64,000 nt of DNA from Atopsyche davidsoni (GCA_022113835.1 JAILWY010000020.1:4836001-4900000), one strand, 5' to 3'. Positions 21,694 to 31,647 are shown, numbered from the stretch's first letter. The notes: a model not told the origin generated them from the letters alone. Program-made: numbers and translations.

Positions 21694-22442
21694 CTGAAAC
21701 AGATAATTACATTATATTACTCATTTATACTATTATAGATTGTTCTTTATCAAATTCAAATTTTTGACCGGATTCAAGGTGGAAGCTGAATAAAAGACAT
21801 TTTTTCTGTTTAATTGATATCCTCAATGTTAACACACACTATTAAATACTTGATAAACTTGCATTCGTTACCAATTTAGGTCAGTTGCGATAGCAATCAA
21901 TGGTTAGTTTTTAATAATTTAAGAACTATCGGTTTCAACTTTCACTGACTGAAATAGACAATAAGAATATAAATGTCACGTGACAAGCTATTTCCCAAAA
22001 ACAAAGTGTGAAAATATTATCTTGTAAACATATGTCAAATCAATAACTTCTAATCAATCAAACCTGCAATGTACAAGCATTGTGCGGAGCGTATGCATAT
22101 TTAAAGAAATATTTTTTGCATTTCAGTTTCTTTTTTACAAATATGCCGTCATTTATTCTCTTCAAAAAAACCGTTTGAAAATGTCAAGCGTGAACATCTG
22201 CTATGCCTTTAAATCAATATAGGCCTAGACGGTAAAGACATTATAATCAATATTTTTGAAAGAGAGTACTTGGCAGAATTCCATTTTGATATTTTAAATA
22301 AAATACTAGAGTGATTATTCCACATGTTAATTTTTATTGGTAGCCAGTTCCGCCCGACCTTTCACATTGTTATTATCTGAGACATGATAAATTGATATCA
22401 AACTGTATTTTATTTAAAATATTTATAATGCATTAAATTCTA
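21694..22442 (-). other. Proximal intron of gene F
   Basis: Family intron sequence on the minus strand. It contains a degenerate Penelope-derived segment (GTGAAAGGTCGGGCGGAACT in minus orientation, around 22360) also found in the other introns. No gene. Confidence 0.45.
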
Positions 22443-23116
22443 CGAGGACTGCTATTTATATATCCGGAATAAAATAAAATAACTATCATTGACTATTAAA
22501 TATGGTTTTATTGCTTTTCAAATTCGCCGTGATGATCGATGCATCGATCGATGAAGGCGGTATCTCCAAAACATGATTTTTGAATGCCTCAACGGCTTCT
22601 TCTTGGGTTGTAAATCGTTGACCACGTAGTTTATTCTTCTCGGTTGGAAATAAAAAGAAGTCGTTAAGTCAGGGCTATATGGCGGATGACCCGTTAATTC
22701 CACCGTATCACGCACTACGTCGATGTTTCGTGGCACAACAACTGATTTAGGCCGACTATCTTTAATTTCGTCCGTGAGCATACGACGTCCACGATTCAAC
22801 TTACTTAACCAGTGATACACAGTTGTCTTCGATGGTGCTTGATCCCCAAAAGTCGAACTTAGTTGATCGATGCACTGCTGTTGTGTTAGACCACGTCGAA
22901 AATCACAATAAATCATCGCACGAAAGTTTTCTCGAGTTAAATCCATTGTGATAATGACATGCAATTTTTAAAATCGCGCCACACAATGAAAACAATTTAT
23001 TGACTCATTGAAATAAACTCATTCTACAGCCAAGGATTTACATTTTCAAATGTAATAATTACTTTATAATTATTATTTATGTAGTGGCCAGTTCCGGATT
23101 CTTAAATAGTAGCCAT
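22443..23116 (-). mobile_element. mariner-like deletion derivative in gene F intron
   Basis: Termini GGACTGCTATTTA and, inverted, GGCTACTATTTA. The host sequence on both sides joins to the paralogous intron at about 56700 (AATTCTA...GTGCAGTCTAC). It contains one short ORF joining the two ends of a transposase. Confidence 0.8.
22518..22964 (-). CDS. Internally deleted mariner transposase, DNA-binding part
   Basis: 148 residues from ATG (minus). Residues 8 to about 75 (MDLTRENFRAMIYCDFRRGL...TTVYHWLSKLNRGRR) form the N-terminal helix-turn-helix region of a mariner transposase. At about residue 95 the sequence jumps to GHPPYSPDLTTSFYF, the motif near the third catalytic residue. The catalytic core between, including the first two aspartates, is missing, so it cannot transpose but could still bind the element's ends. 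The exact start could be residue 1 or 8. Confidence 0.6.
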   Translation of the reverse strand: MHVIITMDLTRENFRAMIYCDFRRGLTQQQCIDQLSSTFGDQAPSKTTVYHWLSKLNRGRRMLTDEIKDSRPKSVVVPRNIDVVRDTVELTGHPPYSPDLTTSFYFQPRRINYVVNDLQPKKKPLRHSKIMFWRYRLHRSMHRSSRRI

Positions 23117-23225
23117 TGTTTTTTGGTGTAGTCTACATAATACCTGGCGTATTTAAAATATACTACGTTAGGTGAAAATTATTAAAATAGAGCACAAAAG
23201 ATACCAAGATAGTAATATATATATA

Positions 23226-23432
23226 CAGTAATACTCTGCTTTACGCAACCCCGTTATGCGCGGTTTCACTATAACGCGAATTTCGAATTTCGCGTTAAAA
23301 GGCCTCTAACTATGATAATTTCTTATTTTAAGCAAGTATATGAACATAATGGAGTCATTGACTTTTCTTAACAATTAAAAACCGCATTGGGTGTTATGAA
23401 CGTATTTTACAAAAATGTAAAAGAAACGCTAC
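23226..23432. mobile_element. MITE fragment (CAGTAATACTCTGC terminus)
   Basis: One terminus of the same MITE family as 6113-6752, in inverted orientation relative to the gene. It is broken after AAGAAACGCTAC, where the following LTR-like sequence begins; the paralogous MITE at about 57530 continues uninterrupted there (CCAAAAGACAATAG). Confidence 0.6.
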
Positions 23433-24066
23433 TGTTGGCAACGCGATCATAGTTTAAATTCATTTAGAATAAAAATAATAAAGATATAGTTTTTTGCTAT
23501 AAACGGCCGCCGGACCGGCGCCTCGACCACGGCCTCCGCTCCCACGGACCACACGGCCGGGGGATTTTTATGATTATTGCTCCCAAAGGGACCGTCGCGT
23601 TACCTTTATATTTGCAATGTATATGATTGTTTCCAGTGTCAGTCCGGACATACGTGCCGAAAGCCTGATCTGGGTTTCATTGTTCTTAAACACGGCCCGC
23701 CACCCGGGCGGCCGGACGTTCCAACGGTATAAAAACCGTTCAGCCCCGTAAGAGGGCAGTATTAGATTGGTATCCACGGGGTGACTATGCCCGGAAACAG
23801 TGATACTCCGACAACCATGCAGGATCGCGTGTCTGTCGTTAAAAAGTTGAAAAGTATTCAAATTGTCTCCACGGGGTGACTAGCTCGGGAGCAAGAATAT
23901 TCTGCCAGGATACGATGCGTTCGTATACCTGCCGCAATGGTTAGAGATCTTACAAATCTCATAAAGTAATACTGCCGCGAGTTCGGAGTATATTGTGTCG
24001 AAAGTGAAGTGTTAAATTTAAACAACCCAGTTATCGGTTCAAAGTTTAAATAAAGTATTAATGTAA
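23433..24066. mobile_element. Probable solo or truncated LTR
   Basis: GC-richer island that starts TGTTGGCAACGCG exactly where the MITE is interrupted. It contains a TATA-like GTATAAAAACCG (about 23730), a repeated CCACGGGGTGACTA (about 23776 and 23870) and AATAAAG near 24050. That order (start, TATA, polyadenylation signal) fits an LTR. The right end abuts a Tigger-like terminus (CGAGGAATGGG), so no target duplication can be read and the type stays open. Confidence 0.45.
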
Positions 24067-24132
24067 CGAGGAATGGGAGTATATATATATTATTATAGCT
24101 AGTATAATATAGTAGTAGATTCGAGATATTAC

Positions 24133-24339
24133 CTGCTCGCGTCTGGCAGATGCTGAGGAGGCAGCTCTTTTGTGTTCCAGCAGAGCTTTCTCAACGTCGA
24201 AGTCTTCTATTTTAATCTCATATTCTGGGACGCCGGGGAAGGACGCCTCATCCTCGTGCTTCACGCGGAACACCTCACAACTGCCAAGCCCGCCGCCGTC
24301 TTCGAGGTCAGAGATTTCCTGCTTCACGTGAGCGTTCAT
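24133..24339 (-). CDS. Acidic first exon of gene F (proximal copy)
   Basis: Minus strand, 69 codons, ATG at 24337-24339, donor CAG|GTAATATC below 24133. MNAHVKQEISDLEDGGG start, psi-K-x-E motifs VKQE, VKHE and IKIE, then ALLEHKRAASSASARREQ. The frame stays open upstream of the ATG for 26 further codons (conserved in 30863, 45028 and 58213), so a longer N-terminus from an upstream exon cannot be excluded. Its nearest downstream acceptor is gene F at 21693. A Tigger-terminus remnant lies just 3' of it (24064-24075). Confidence 0.75.
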
Positions 24340-24749
24340 TTTACGCCAATTCTTAAAGAAATTGTTCAGAAATTCAAAGCACTGCGGATAAAAGTACACA
24401 GAGGCTTCTCCGGTCAAGACAAGATAACGCGAACCGCTCCAACTGTTAAATTGGTATGCGCTTATTTATTTCGTAGATTGCCATGGTCATGTTGCACGCT
24501 TCATTTTAATTTTTATTATATATACACCCATACCTCGCTATACGGCCGCTCTTTATACGGCCTTTCGCTATAACGGCCCTTTTCAATTAAGGCACGTTTT
24601 CGATATACGGCCTAAAATGGTTCGCAATAACGGCCAAAAAAAACTTTTTTTCAATGTTATTTTGTTTACGAGTGTTATTCAGTGTGTGCTCATAGAGCGG
24701 CCGGTTTAGACTTGTCTGTGAGTGTTTTGTGTACATATTTATTACTGAT

Positions 24750-24996
24750 TGTACCAGACTTTTCTGGCACAAAGACTGTAATTGATGGGGATTTGGATGT
24801 GTGCCGGGAAGGGAGAGGTTAACTTAAACCGCCATCGTTTTGTATTCGTATCTCAACTGTCATTTATTCAACTCAAGTGAATATAGTTACAAATTACAGC
24901 CACAATGCTGCCAACGTGCCGGTGGGGACCTAAAAAAGGGCAGTCCTCCACCGTCGTGAGGCCAGCGTCAAAAACGCTTAGCTGACGTCCGATACA
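24750..24996 (-). repeat. 3' LTR of the gag-only element
   Basis: 247 bp with TG...CA ends. On the minus strand it follows the purine tract GGGGGAG. It contains the stop codon region of the long ORF (ends 24968). Confidence 0.9.
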
Positions 24997-27976
24997 CTCC
25001 CCCAGTAGGGCTCTGCCATACTCCTGATCCACGTCGGCTGTCCGTTTTTCCGGCGTCGGCGGATGTGCGGGCGAGCGTCGGGCTTGGCGTAGACGGAGGC
25101 GACGAAGACGGCGGTGGAGCGACGATGGCGTCGGGCGACGGCGCAGCCGGGGCGGCGACAAGTGCGTCGGGGCGGCCGGGGCGGCGGCAAGTAGCGTCGG
25201 GCGGCCGGGGCGGCGGCTTCCTGGTGGGCGCGTCCCGACTCGCAAGTTTAAGCGGCGAAGGGACATTGCGGGCTGCCAGCGCGGCCAGCGGAGGCGCAAT
25301 CGGCGGCTCCCTGGCACGCGCGGCATCGATGAAGGGCGCGTCCCGGTCCGCCAGTCCTGTAGGCGGCGGGACGTCGCGAGCTGCCAGCGCGGCCAGCGGA
25401 GGCGCACTCGGCGGCTCCCTGGCAGGCGCGACATCGATGGAGGGCGCGTCCCGGTCCGCCAGTCCTGTAGGCGGCGGGACGTCGCGAGCTGCCAGCGCGG
25501 CCAGCGGAGGCGCACTCGGCGGCTCCCTGGCAGGCGCGACATCGATGGAGGGCGCGTCCCGATCCGCCAGTCCTGTCGGCGGCGGGACGTCGCGGGATGC
25601 GAGCGCGGCCAGCGGAGGCGCAATCGGCGTCTCCCTGGCAGGCGCGGCATCGACGAAGGGCGCGTCCCGATCCGCCAGTCCTGTCGGCGGCGGGACGTCG
25701 CGGGATGCGAGCGCGGCCAGCGGAGGCGCAATCGGCGTCTCCCTGGCAGGCGCGGCATCGACGAAGGGCGCGTCCCGATCCGCCAGTCCTGTCGGCGGCG
25801 GGACGTCGCGGGATGCGAGCGCGGCCAGCGGAGGCGCAATCGGCGTCTCCCTGGCAGGCGCGGCATCGACGAAGGGCGCGTCCCGCTCCGCCAGTCCTGT
25901 CGGCGGCGGGACGTCGCGGGATGCGAGCGCGGCCAGCGGAGGCGCAATCGGCGTCTCCCTGGCAGGCGCGGCATCGATGAAAGGCGCGTCCCGCTCCGCC
26001 AGTCCTGTCGGCGGCGGGACGTCGCGGGATGCGAGCGCGGCCAGCGGAGGCGCAATCGGCGTCTCCCTGGCAGGCGCGGCATCGATGGAGGGCGCGTCCC
26101 GCTCCGCCAGTCCTGTCGGCGGCGGGACGTCGCGAGCTGCCATCGCAGCTGGGAGGGGCCCAGGCGACGGCTCCCCGTTGTGAGGCGCTTCCCGACTCGC
26201 AACTCCAAACGACGAAGGGACGCCTCGCGCTGCCATCGCAGCTGGGAAGGGCCCATGCGGCGGCTCCCCGGTGTGAGACGCTTCCCGACTCGCAAGTTCA
26301 TGCGACGAAGGGACGCCTCGCGCTGCCATCGCAGCTGGGAAGGGCCCAGGCGGCGGCTCCCCGGTGTGAGACGCTTCCCGACTCGCATGTTCATGCGACG
26401 AAGGGACGCCTCGCGCTGCCATCGCAGCTGGGAAGGGCCCAGGCGGCGGCTCCCCGGTGTGAGACGCTTCCCGACTCGCAAGTTCATGCGACGAAGGGAC
26501 GCCTCGCGCTGCCATCGCAGCTGGGAAGGGCCCAGGCGGCGGCTCCCCGGTGTGAGACGCTTCCCGACTCGCAAGTTCATGCGACGAAGGGACGCCTCGC
26601 GCTGCCATCGCAGCTGGGAAGGGCCCAGGCGGCGGCTCCCCGGTGTGAGACGCTTCCCGACTCGCAAGTTCATGCGACGAAGGGACGCCTCGCGCTGCCA
26701 TCGCAGCTGGGAAGGGCCCAGGCGGCGGCTCCCCGGTGTGAGACGCTTCCCGACTCGCAAGTTCATGCGACGAAGGGACGCCTCGCGCTGCCATCGCAGC
26801 TGGGAAGGGCCCAGGCGGCGGCTCCCCGGTGTGAGACGCTTCCCGACTCGCAAGTTCATGCGACGAAGGGACGCCTCGCGCTGCCATCGCAGCTGGGAAG
26901 GGCCCAGGCGGCGGCTCCCCGGTGTGAGACGCTTCCCGACTCGCAAGTTCATGCGACGAAGGGACGCCTCGCGCTGCCATTGCAGCTGGGAAGGGCCCAT
27001 GCGGCGGCTCCCCGGTGTGAGACGCTTCCCGACTCGCAAGTTCAAGCGACGAAGGGACGCCTCGCGCTGCCTTCGCAGCTGGGAAGGGCCCATGCGGCGG
27101 CTCCCCGTTGTGCATCGCGCCATCCTGGCGGCGATCCCCGCGGCCATCATGTCGGCCATCATGTCGGCCATCCTCCTGTCGGCCATCATCTTGTCGGCCA
27201 CCTTGTCGGCCATCGTGTCGGCCACCCTGTCGGCCATCCTTGTGGCGATCATCGACTCGCTCGGGGTCGTTCAGGTTACCTGCGACCTTGATGCTGGACT
27301 GCCTCGCCGTGGAGGCCTCCATCTGCCTCATTCCCCTTGAGTCGGGGTAGGCAGGAATGTGGTGGGGCGGCGACGACACTCTCGCCGCCGAGTCCGATCG
27401 GACATACATCATCGCCGGCTTGTCTGCTGTCCGGTGCAGTGGCGATGACATAGGGAACTCGATCGCCGGCTCTTCTGCTGTACGGTGCAGAGGCGACGTT
27501 CCCGGATACGCTCTCGCTGTATCCTGTCTCGGATTTTGGGAGTCAGAGAATTGCCGCATTACATCAGTGACGGCGGTCATCATCCGAGCAAGAGGGTTGT
27601 CTTGCTGGGAAACCCATGCCGCGGTTTGACGATGCGGGTCGTCCGAGTGAATTCTCTCCGTGTGTCTGTGAGGTGACGTCAGCGCGGCCCTAGCGGGGCT
27701 GGCGCTCGGTCCGGTCGCGGCGGCACTTTCGGCGAGCCTCTCTCTGGCGGCTGTCTGTGCGGCAGTGTTGGCTACCAGAACACTATACCGGGCCTCCATC
27801 TCACGCGCTACACGCTGTGCTTCCTCTATCTCGCGGCGCATCTGTCTTAGCGTATTATTTGCCGCTGTCCGGTCAGAGTTTCGGGACGACATACTCTCCG
27901 AATCGGACCCAGCTCTGTCCTTCGCGGCGACATTTACGCCGGAGCGGGTGGTCGGCATCTTTACAAATCGTTGCAA
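24968..27976 (-). CDS. Gag-like repeat protein of the LTR element
   Basis: 1002 residues on the minus strand, ending inside the 3' LTR. The N-terminus reads MQRFVKMPTTRSG; the second methionine (residue 7) gives the MPTTRSG start common in retroelement gag proteins. Residues about 38-75 are a likely coiled coil (NNTLRQMRREIEEAQRVARE). A histidine/arginine/aspartate/glycine stretch (DGRHDGRQGGR) follows. Then come about ten 31-residue repeats (ASREASHTGEPPPGPFPAAM) and about eight 36-residue repeats (GLAERDAPFIDAAPARETPI), both Ala/Pro-rich. No zinc knuckle, protease or polymerase motif. Long open frames on the other strand arise from the stop-poor GC-rich repeats. Confidence 0.7.
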   Translation of the reverse strand: MQRFVKMPTTRSGVNVAAKDRAGSDSESMSSRNSDRTAANNTLRQMRREIEEAQRVAREMEARYSVLVANTAAQTAARERLAESAAATGPSASPARAALTSPHRHTERIHSDDPHRQTAAWVSQQDNPLARMMTAVTDVMRQFSDSQNPRQDTARAYPGTSPLHRTAEEPAIEFPMSSPLHRTADKPAMMYVRSDSAARVSSPPHHIPAYPDSRGMRQMEASTARQSSIKVAGNLNDPERVDDRHKDGRQGGRHDGRQGGRQDDGRQEDGRHDGRHDGRGDRRQDGAMHNGEPPHGPFPAAKAARGVPSSLELASREASHTGEPPHGPFPAAMAARGVPSSHELASREASHTGEPPPGPFPAAMAARGVPSSHELASREASHTGEPPPGPFPAAMAARGVPSSHELASREASHTGEPPPGPFPAAMAARGVPSSHELASREASHTGEPPPGPFPAAMAARGVPSSHELASREASHTGEPPPGPFPAAMAARGVPSSHELASREASHTGEPPPGPFPAAMAARGVPSSHEHASREASHTGEPPPGPFPAAMAARGVPSSHELASREASHTGEPPHGPFPAAMAARGVPSSFGVASREAPHNGEPSPGPLPAAMAARDVPPPTGLAERDAPSIDAAPARETPIAPPLAALASRDVPPPTGLAERDAPFIDAAPARETPIAPPLAALASRDVPPPTGLAERDAPFVDAAPARETPIAPPLAALASRDVPPPTGLADRDAPFVDAAPARETPIAPPLAALASRDVPPPTGLADRDAPFVDAAPARETPIAPPLAALASRDVPPPTGLADRDAPSIDVAPAREPPSAPPLAALAARDVPPPTGLADRDAPSIDVAPAREPPSAPPLAALAARDVPPPTGLADRDAPFIDAARAREPPIAPPLAALAARNVPSPLKLASRDAPTRKPPPRPPDATCRRPGRPDALVAAPAAPSPDAIVAPPPSSSPPSTPSPTLARTSADAGKTDSRRGSGVWQSPTGGVYRTSAKRF
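25255..26140. repeat. 108-bp tandem repeat (36-residue unit)
   Basis: About eight head-to-tail copies with a 108-bp period (for example the TCCTGTCGGC step from 25571 to 25679). All are multiples of three, so the gag-like frame is kept. The central copies are almost identical. Confidence 0.9.
26140..27112. repeat. 93-bp tandem repeat (31-residue unit)
   Basis: About ten copies with a 93-bp period (for example GCAGCTGGGA at 26331 and 26424), nearly identical, in frame with the minus-strand ORF. Confidence 0.9.
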
Positions 27977-28147
27977 ATCTTTGCGCTCGCAAATGCTTCT
28001 TAAATCACGGGTTGTAAGGCCGTGATTTCCGCGGTTCAGACTTTAACACGACACACTTTCGGTCGTTTTACCACGTGTAAAACACCGAAACATCACTTTC
28101 CACATCCAAATCAAACACTGACTCTCATCCGTTTCGAAGGACCAATT

Positions 28148-28394
28148 TGTACCAGACTTTTCTGGCACAAAGACTGTAATTGATGGGGATTTGGATGTGT
28201 GCCGGGAAGGGAGAGGTTAACTTAAACCGCCATCGTTTTGTATTCGTATCTCAACTGTCATTTATTCAACTCAAGTGAATATAGTTACAAATTACAGCCA
28301 CAATGCTGCCAACGTGCCGGTGGGGACCTAAAAAAGGGCAGTCCTCCACCGTCGTGAGGCCAGCGTCAAAAACGCTTAGCTGACGTCCGATACA
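28148..28394 (-). repeat. 5' LTR of the gag-only element
   Basis: Direct repeat of 24750-24996. On the minus strand it is followed two or three bases later by the primer-binding-site candidate at 28127-28144. Confidence 0.9.
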
Positions 28395-28854
28395 CTGATT
28401 GTTACACATTAACTGGAAAAATTGGAAATAATTAGGATATGTATTTACGTTCCAAAAATGACATTTTTGGTACGTTAATACATATGTATGTATGTACAAA
28501 TTATTTTTTTTAGTGTGTATTTTTTTATTAAACTTATTTTAACTATTGATTATAAGGATTGAGGACAATAACAAACGTAGAATGCCAATGAGTCAAATGA
28601 TTATCCAGGAAAAAGCTATAAGTATTTTCCAAAATTTGAAGAATGGAGATACCGATGAATCTGCTGAAGATGTCACATTCCAAGCAAGCCGAGGATGGTT
28701 TGAAAAATTTAAAAATAGATTTAATTTGCATAATTTGAAAATGAAAGGTGAAGCAGTTAGCGCCGATGAGGCCGCATCTAAGGAATATCCCAACATTTTA
28801 AAGGAAATTATTGAAAGAGGTGGTTATAAGCCTGAACAAGTGTTTAACGTAGAC

Positions 28855-30034
28855 CAGGGGTGTCAAACTCAATTTTGCAGAGGGCCATATATTAAATTTA
28901 GAATGTGTAGGCGGGCCGGATTCAAATAAAAAAAATGTACTGAATTATTTAACATTTTATTTATTTAATTATATAATATACGGTGTGTGCATAAATTTTT
29001 CGGATTTTTTCGTGAAATTGGAGCTTTATTATAAAAAATTGATACAATATATTCTATTCAAAGTATTGTCCATCGTATTCCAAGCGTATTCCAGAAAGGG
29101 CATTCTGCATCGATTGAAACAAGTGGTAGTCGGAAGGGACAAGGTCTGGGCTATAAGACGGGTGAAGCAGAACTTCCCATTCACTGTTTTCCAAATAGGT
29201 TTTCACCGATCAACATGTGGCCGAGCATTGTCATGATGGAAAATTACAGACTCGTGCCTGGTCGCATATTCTGGCCGTTTTTCTGCCAATGCTCGCTTCA
29301 AACGCATCAATTGTGTCTGAAGAACTCGCCCGTGATAGTTTGGCCTGATTTCAGCAGATCATAGTGGAAGACACCCATCTGGTTGGGGACCACCGTGTTA
29401 AAGTATAGCCTGATGCGGTTCAATAGTAGTAACGCCATCTCTTAGAAAATCCGAAAAAAACAATGCACACATCGTATATATATAATATAGGGTAGTTAAA
29501 AATCATATCAAAGTTATAAAAGAGGGTAATTATTTTGAGCTCGAGGATCCAGATACCTGACTTCTCTTGTTTTTGACAAGCTCATTGATGTCAGGTATCG
29601 TATTCTTTGTAATTATTTTAAGAATTGATTGGAGATGTTCATTCGTAAGTCTTGTGCGATGTTTGTTCTTATTTATTTTCATGACGAAAAACATCTGCTC
29701 ACATAAAAAGGTACTACCAAACATGCACAGAATGCGTGCTGCATGCTTTTTTAATTCCGGGTAGTTATCCAAACTCTTGAAATATTGTGTATAAAATGTA
29801 AGAGCGTTAACCTCTTTAAATTTTTTTTTCATAATACTGTCTAGGCACGCGCTACCCTTGAAATTACTTATAAATGTAGTGTGCGCATTTTAAAACTTCC
29901 GTAGAGGAATCGAGTGAAGTCTAAAAGCTCTAAAAAACATGATTCTTCTTTCTGTGACACATTGCGATCGCGGGCCGGATTGATACGGCTCGGGGGCCGG
30001 ATACGGCCCGCGGGCCGTATCTTTGACATGACTG
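28855..30034 (-). mobile_element. hAT deletion derivative inside the Tigger transposase
   Basis: Begins CAGGGGTGTCAAA, ends with a diverged inverse (TTTGACATGACTG), and is flanked by the perfect 8-bp duplication ACGTAGAC (28847-28854 and 30035-30042). On the minus strand 29530-29832 encodes a hAT C-terminal dimerisation region (ILCMFGSTFLCEQMFFVMKI, NEHLQSILKI). The rest of the transposase is missing. A mariner is nested at 28981-29474. Confidence 0.9.
28981..29474 (-). mobile_element. mariner remnant nested in the hAT
   Basis: Termini CGGTGTGTGCATAAATTTTT and, inverted, CGATGTGTGCATTG, with TA on both sides. The minus strand encodes the mariner motif FHHDNARPHVDR near 29215. The element is 494 bp, so most of the transposase is gone. 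Confidence 0.85.
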
Positions 30035-30862
30035 ACGTAGACGAAACATGGCTTTATTGGAAGCGAATGCCTGATCGCACGTACATTTCAAAAACCGAAA
30101 AATCTGCACCTGGTTATAAGGTGTCTAAAGAACGACTAACTTCGCTACTTGGTGCTAATGCCACGGGTGATTTTAAGCTAAAACCACTTTTAATATATTT
30201 GTCCGAAAATCCAAGGCCTCCTAAAGGACTAAATAAATATCAATTACCCGTCATATGGAAATCCAACAAGAAAGCTTGGATGACTAAAGCTAATTTTGAG
30301 GATTGGTTCAAAAATCACTTTTGTACGGAAGTCAAAAAATATTTGCGAGACAAAAACTTAACCAACAAGCCTTTGCTAATTTTGGATAATGCACCAGGGC
30401 ATCCTACTAATTTATACGAGCTATCTGAAGATGTCATGATTGAGTACCTTCTGAAAAATACAACAGCTCTGATCCAACCAATGGATCAGGGTGCAATAGC
30501 CACTGTTAAGGCATATTAGCTACGCCGAAATTTCCGACAACTTATAAGGGAAACTGATGTTAATGGTTCAATTAAAACATTTTGGAAAAACTATAACATC
30601 AAGGATGCTGTTGACAGCATCAGTGAATCATGAAAGGAATTAAATGTTTGGAAAAAAATATGGCTAGAATGTGTAAAAAGTGTTATATTTAACAAATTTG
30701 GAACCGATCCCATTGAATTTGTATTAGAATAATTGATTCCTTACACGGCTTTTCGCTTTGCGGCCATGTTTCGTGGAACGTATCTAGGCCGTAAAACGAG
30801 GAATGGGTGTATATATATATTAATATAGCTAGTATAATATAGTAGTAGAGTCGAGATATTAC

Positions 30863-31069
30863 CTGCTCGCGTCTGGCAGATGCTGAGGAGGCAGCTCTTT
30901 TGTGTTCCAGCAGAGCTTTCTCAACGTCGAAGTCTTCTATTTTAATCTCATATTCTGGGACGCCGGGGAAGGACGCCTCATCCTCGAGCTTCACGCGGAA
31001 CTCCTCACAACTGCCAAGCCCGCCGCCGTCTTCGAGGTCAGGGATTTCCTGCTTCACATGAGCGTTCAT
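30863..31069 (-). CDS. Acidic first exon, minus strand (distal candidate for gene F)
   Basis: 69 codons, ATG at 31067-31069, donor CAG|GTAATATC below 30863. psi-K-x-E motifs VKQE, VKLE (EEFRVKLED) and IKIE, then the usual C-terminus. The next minus-strand acceptor is gene F at 21693, 9 kb away across the Tigger nest, with exon 24133 in between. It is either an alternative first exon or an orphan. It lies head-to-head with exon 31648 (+), 578 bp apart. Confidence 0.7.
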
Positions 31070-31647
31070 TTTACGCCAATTCTTAAAGAGATTGTTCAGA
31101 AATTCAAAGCACTGCGTATAAAAGTACACAGAGGCTTCACCTGTCAAGACAAGATAACGCGAACCGCTCCAACTGTTAAATTGGTATGCGTGTATTTAAT
31201 TCGAAGATTGTCTTGTTGCGCGCTTCATTTTTATTTGTATTAGGTTGCATGATTGATTCATCATTTTAATACTGTCAAGTTTGTTCTTGACATTTCCGTT
31301 AAGTTGGTGTCCGTGACGCGATGCCGACTGACGTTTTAAAAGATTCGCTACGAAGACAAAACGCAACGTCTTTAGAATGCTCCACCGGTGTAAAAATGTA
31401 ATAAAATAGTTATACAATTACGAATTCGAAACTATTTTGCCTGATATGAAATAAATGTCAGTTGTGTTTCCACGCGTCTTGTCTGTGCTCGCGCCGGCGA
31501 CTTTGGATCTCCTACCATCCGAGATCGTGTATATCACCTCATATGTTAACTACAGATTTTCTCTGATTTTGCTTCGCGTTTGTGTCATTGAATATTGCAT
31601 ACGCAGTGCTACGTATTAATGAATCATATATCTAAGAATTGGCTTCA
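31070..31647. promoter_or_regulatory. Head-to-head promoter region between two first exons
   Basis: 578 bp between divergent ATGs, conserved in organisation and sequence at 58420-58987 (CCACGCGTCTTGTCTG, CATCCGAGATCGTGTATATC). Conservation of a non-coding gap in two places, and the divergent layout, suggest a shared promoter. Individual elements are not resolved. Confidence 0.4.

Larger units (their letters stand above)
24750..28394 (-). mobile_element. Non-autonomous LTR retrotransposon with gag-like ORF
   Basis: Two 247-bp LTRs (24750-24996 and 28148-28394), identical as far as I compared them, with TG...CA ends and the 5-bp duplication CTGAT (24745-24749 and 28395-28399). On the minus strand a primer-binding-site candidate (TGGTCCTTCGAAACGGAT, 28127-28144) follows the 5' LTR and a GGGGGAG purine tract precedes the 3' LTR. 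The 3.15-kb interior has one long ORF and no protease, reverse transcriptase or integrase, so it must depend on another element. The matching LTRs suggest recent insertion. Confidence 0.9.
28546..30729 (+). pseudogene. Tigger/jerky-like transposase, broken
   Basis: First part (28546-28854): CENP-B-type DNA-binding region (QASRGWFEKFKNRFNLHNLK) running into the first catalytic aspartate at FNVD. A hAT insertion follows. Second part from 30043: ETWLYWKRMP, then LLILDNAPGHP (second D) and QPMDQGAIATVKAY (third D). The frame then meets TAG at 30517 and TGA at 30631, although homology continues to about 30729. The N-terminal helix-turn-helix is missing. Codons on both sides of the hAT are in the same frame, so the hAT hit an open transposase gene. 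Confidence 0.85.
24523..30811 (+). mobile_element. pogo/Tigger element with nested LTR element and hAT
   Basis: Termini TACACCCATACCTCG and, inverted, TACACCCATTCCTCG, followed by GGCC-rich inverted repeats, with TA on both sides. About 1.45 kb is Tigger; the rest is an LTR element at 24750-28394 and a hAT at 28855-30034. The transposase remains are at 28546-28854 and 30043-30729. The left half of the host locus (first exon 24133) and the right half (first exon 30863) are paralogous copies. Confidence 0.85.

Noticed and set aside
25255..27112. CRISPR-like or satellite interpretation of the 93- and 108-bp repeats
   Set aside because: The repeats are contiguous, without spacers, in frame inside an ORF and within an LTR element of a eukaryotic genome.
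25065..27340. Long plus-strand ORFs (372, 420 and 386 codons) over the GC-rich repeats
   Set aside because: They are mirror frames of the tandem repeats; period multiples of three and stop-poor GC-rich sequence keep several frames open. The minus frame alone starts with a gag-like N-terminus and fits the LTR orientation. The 794-codon minus ORF (24868-27252) is rejected for the same reason.
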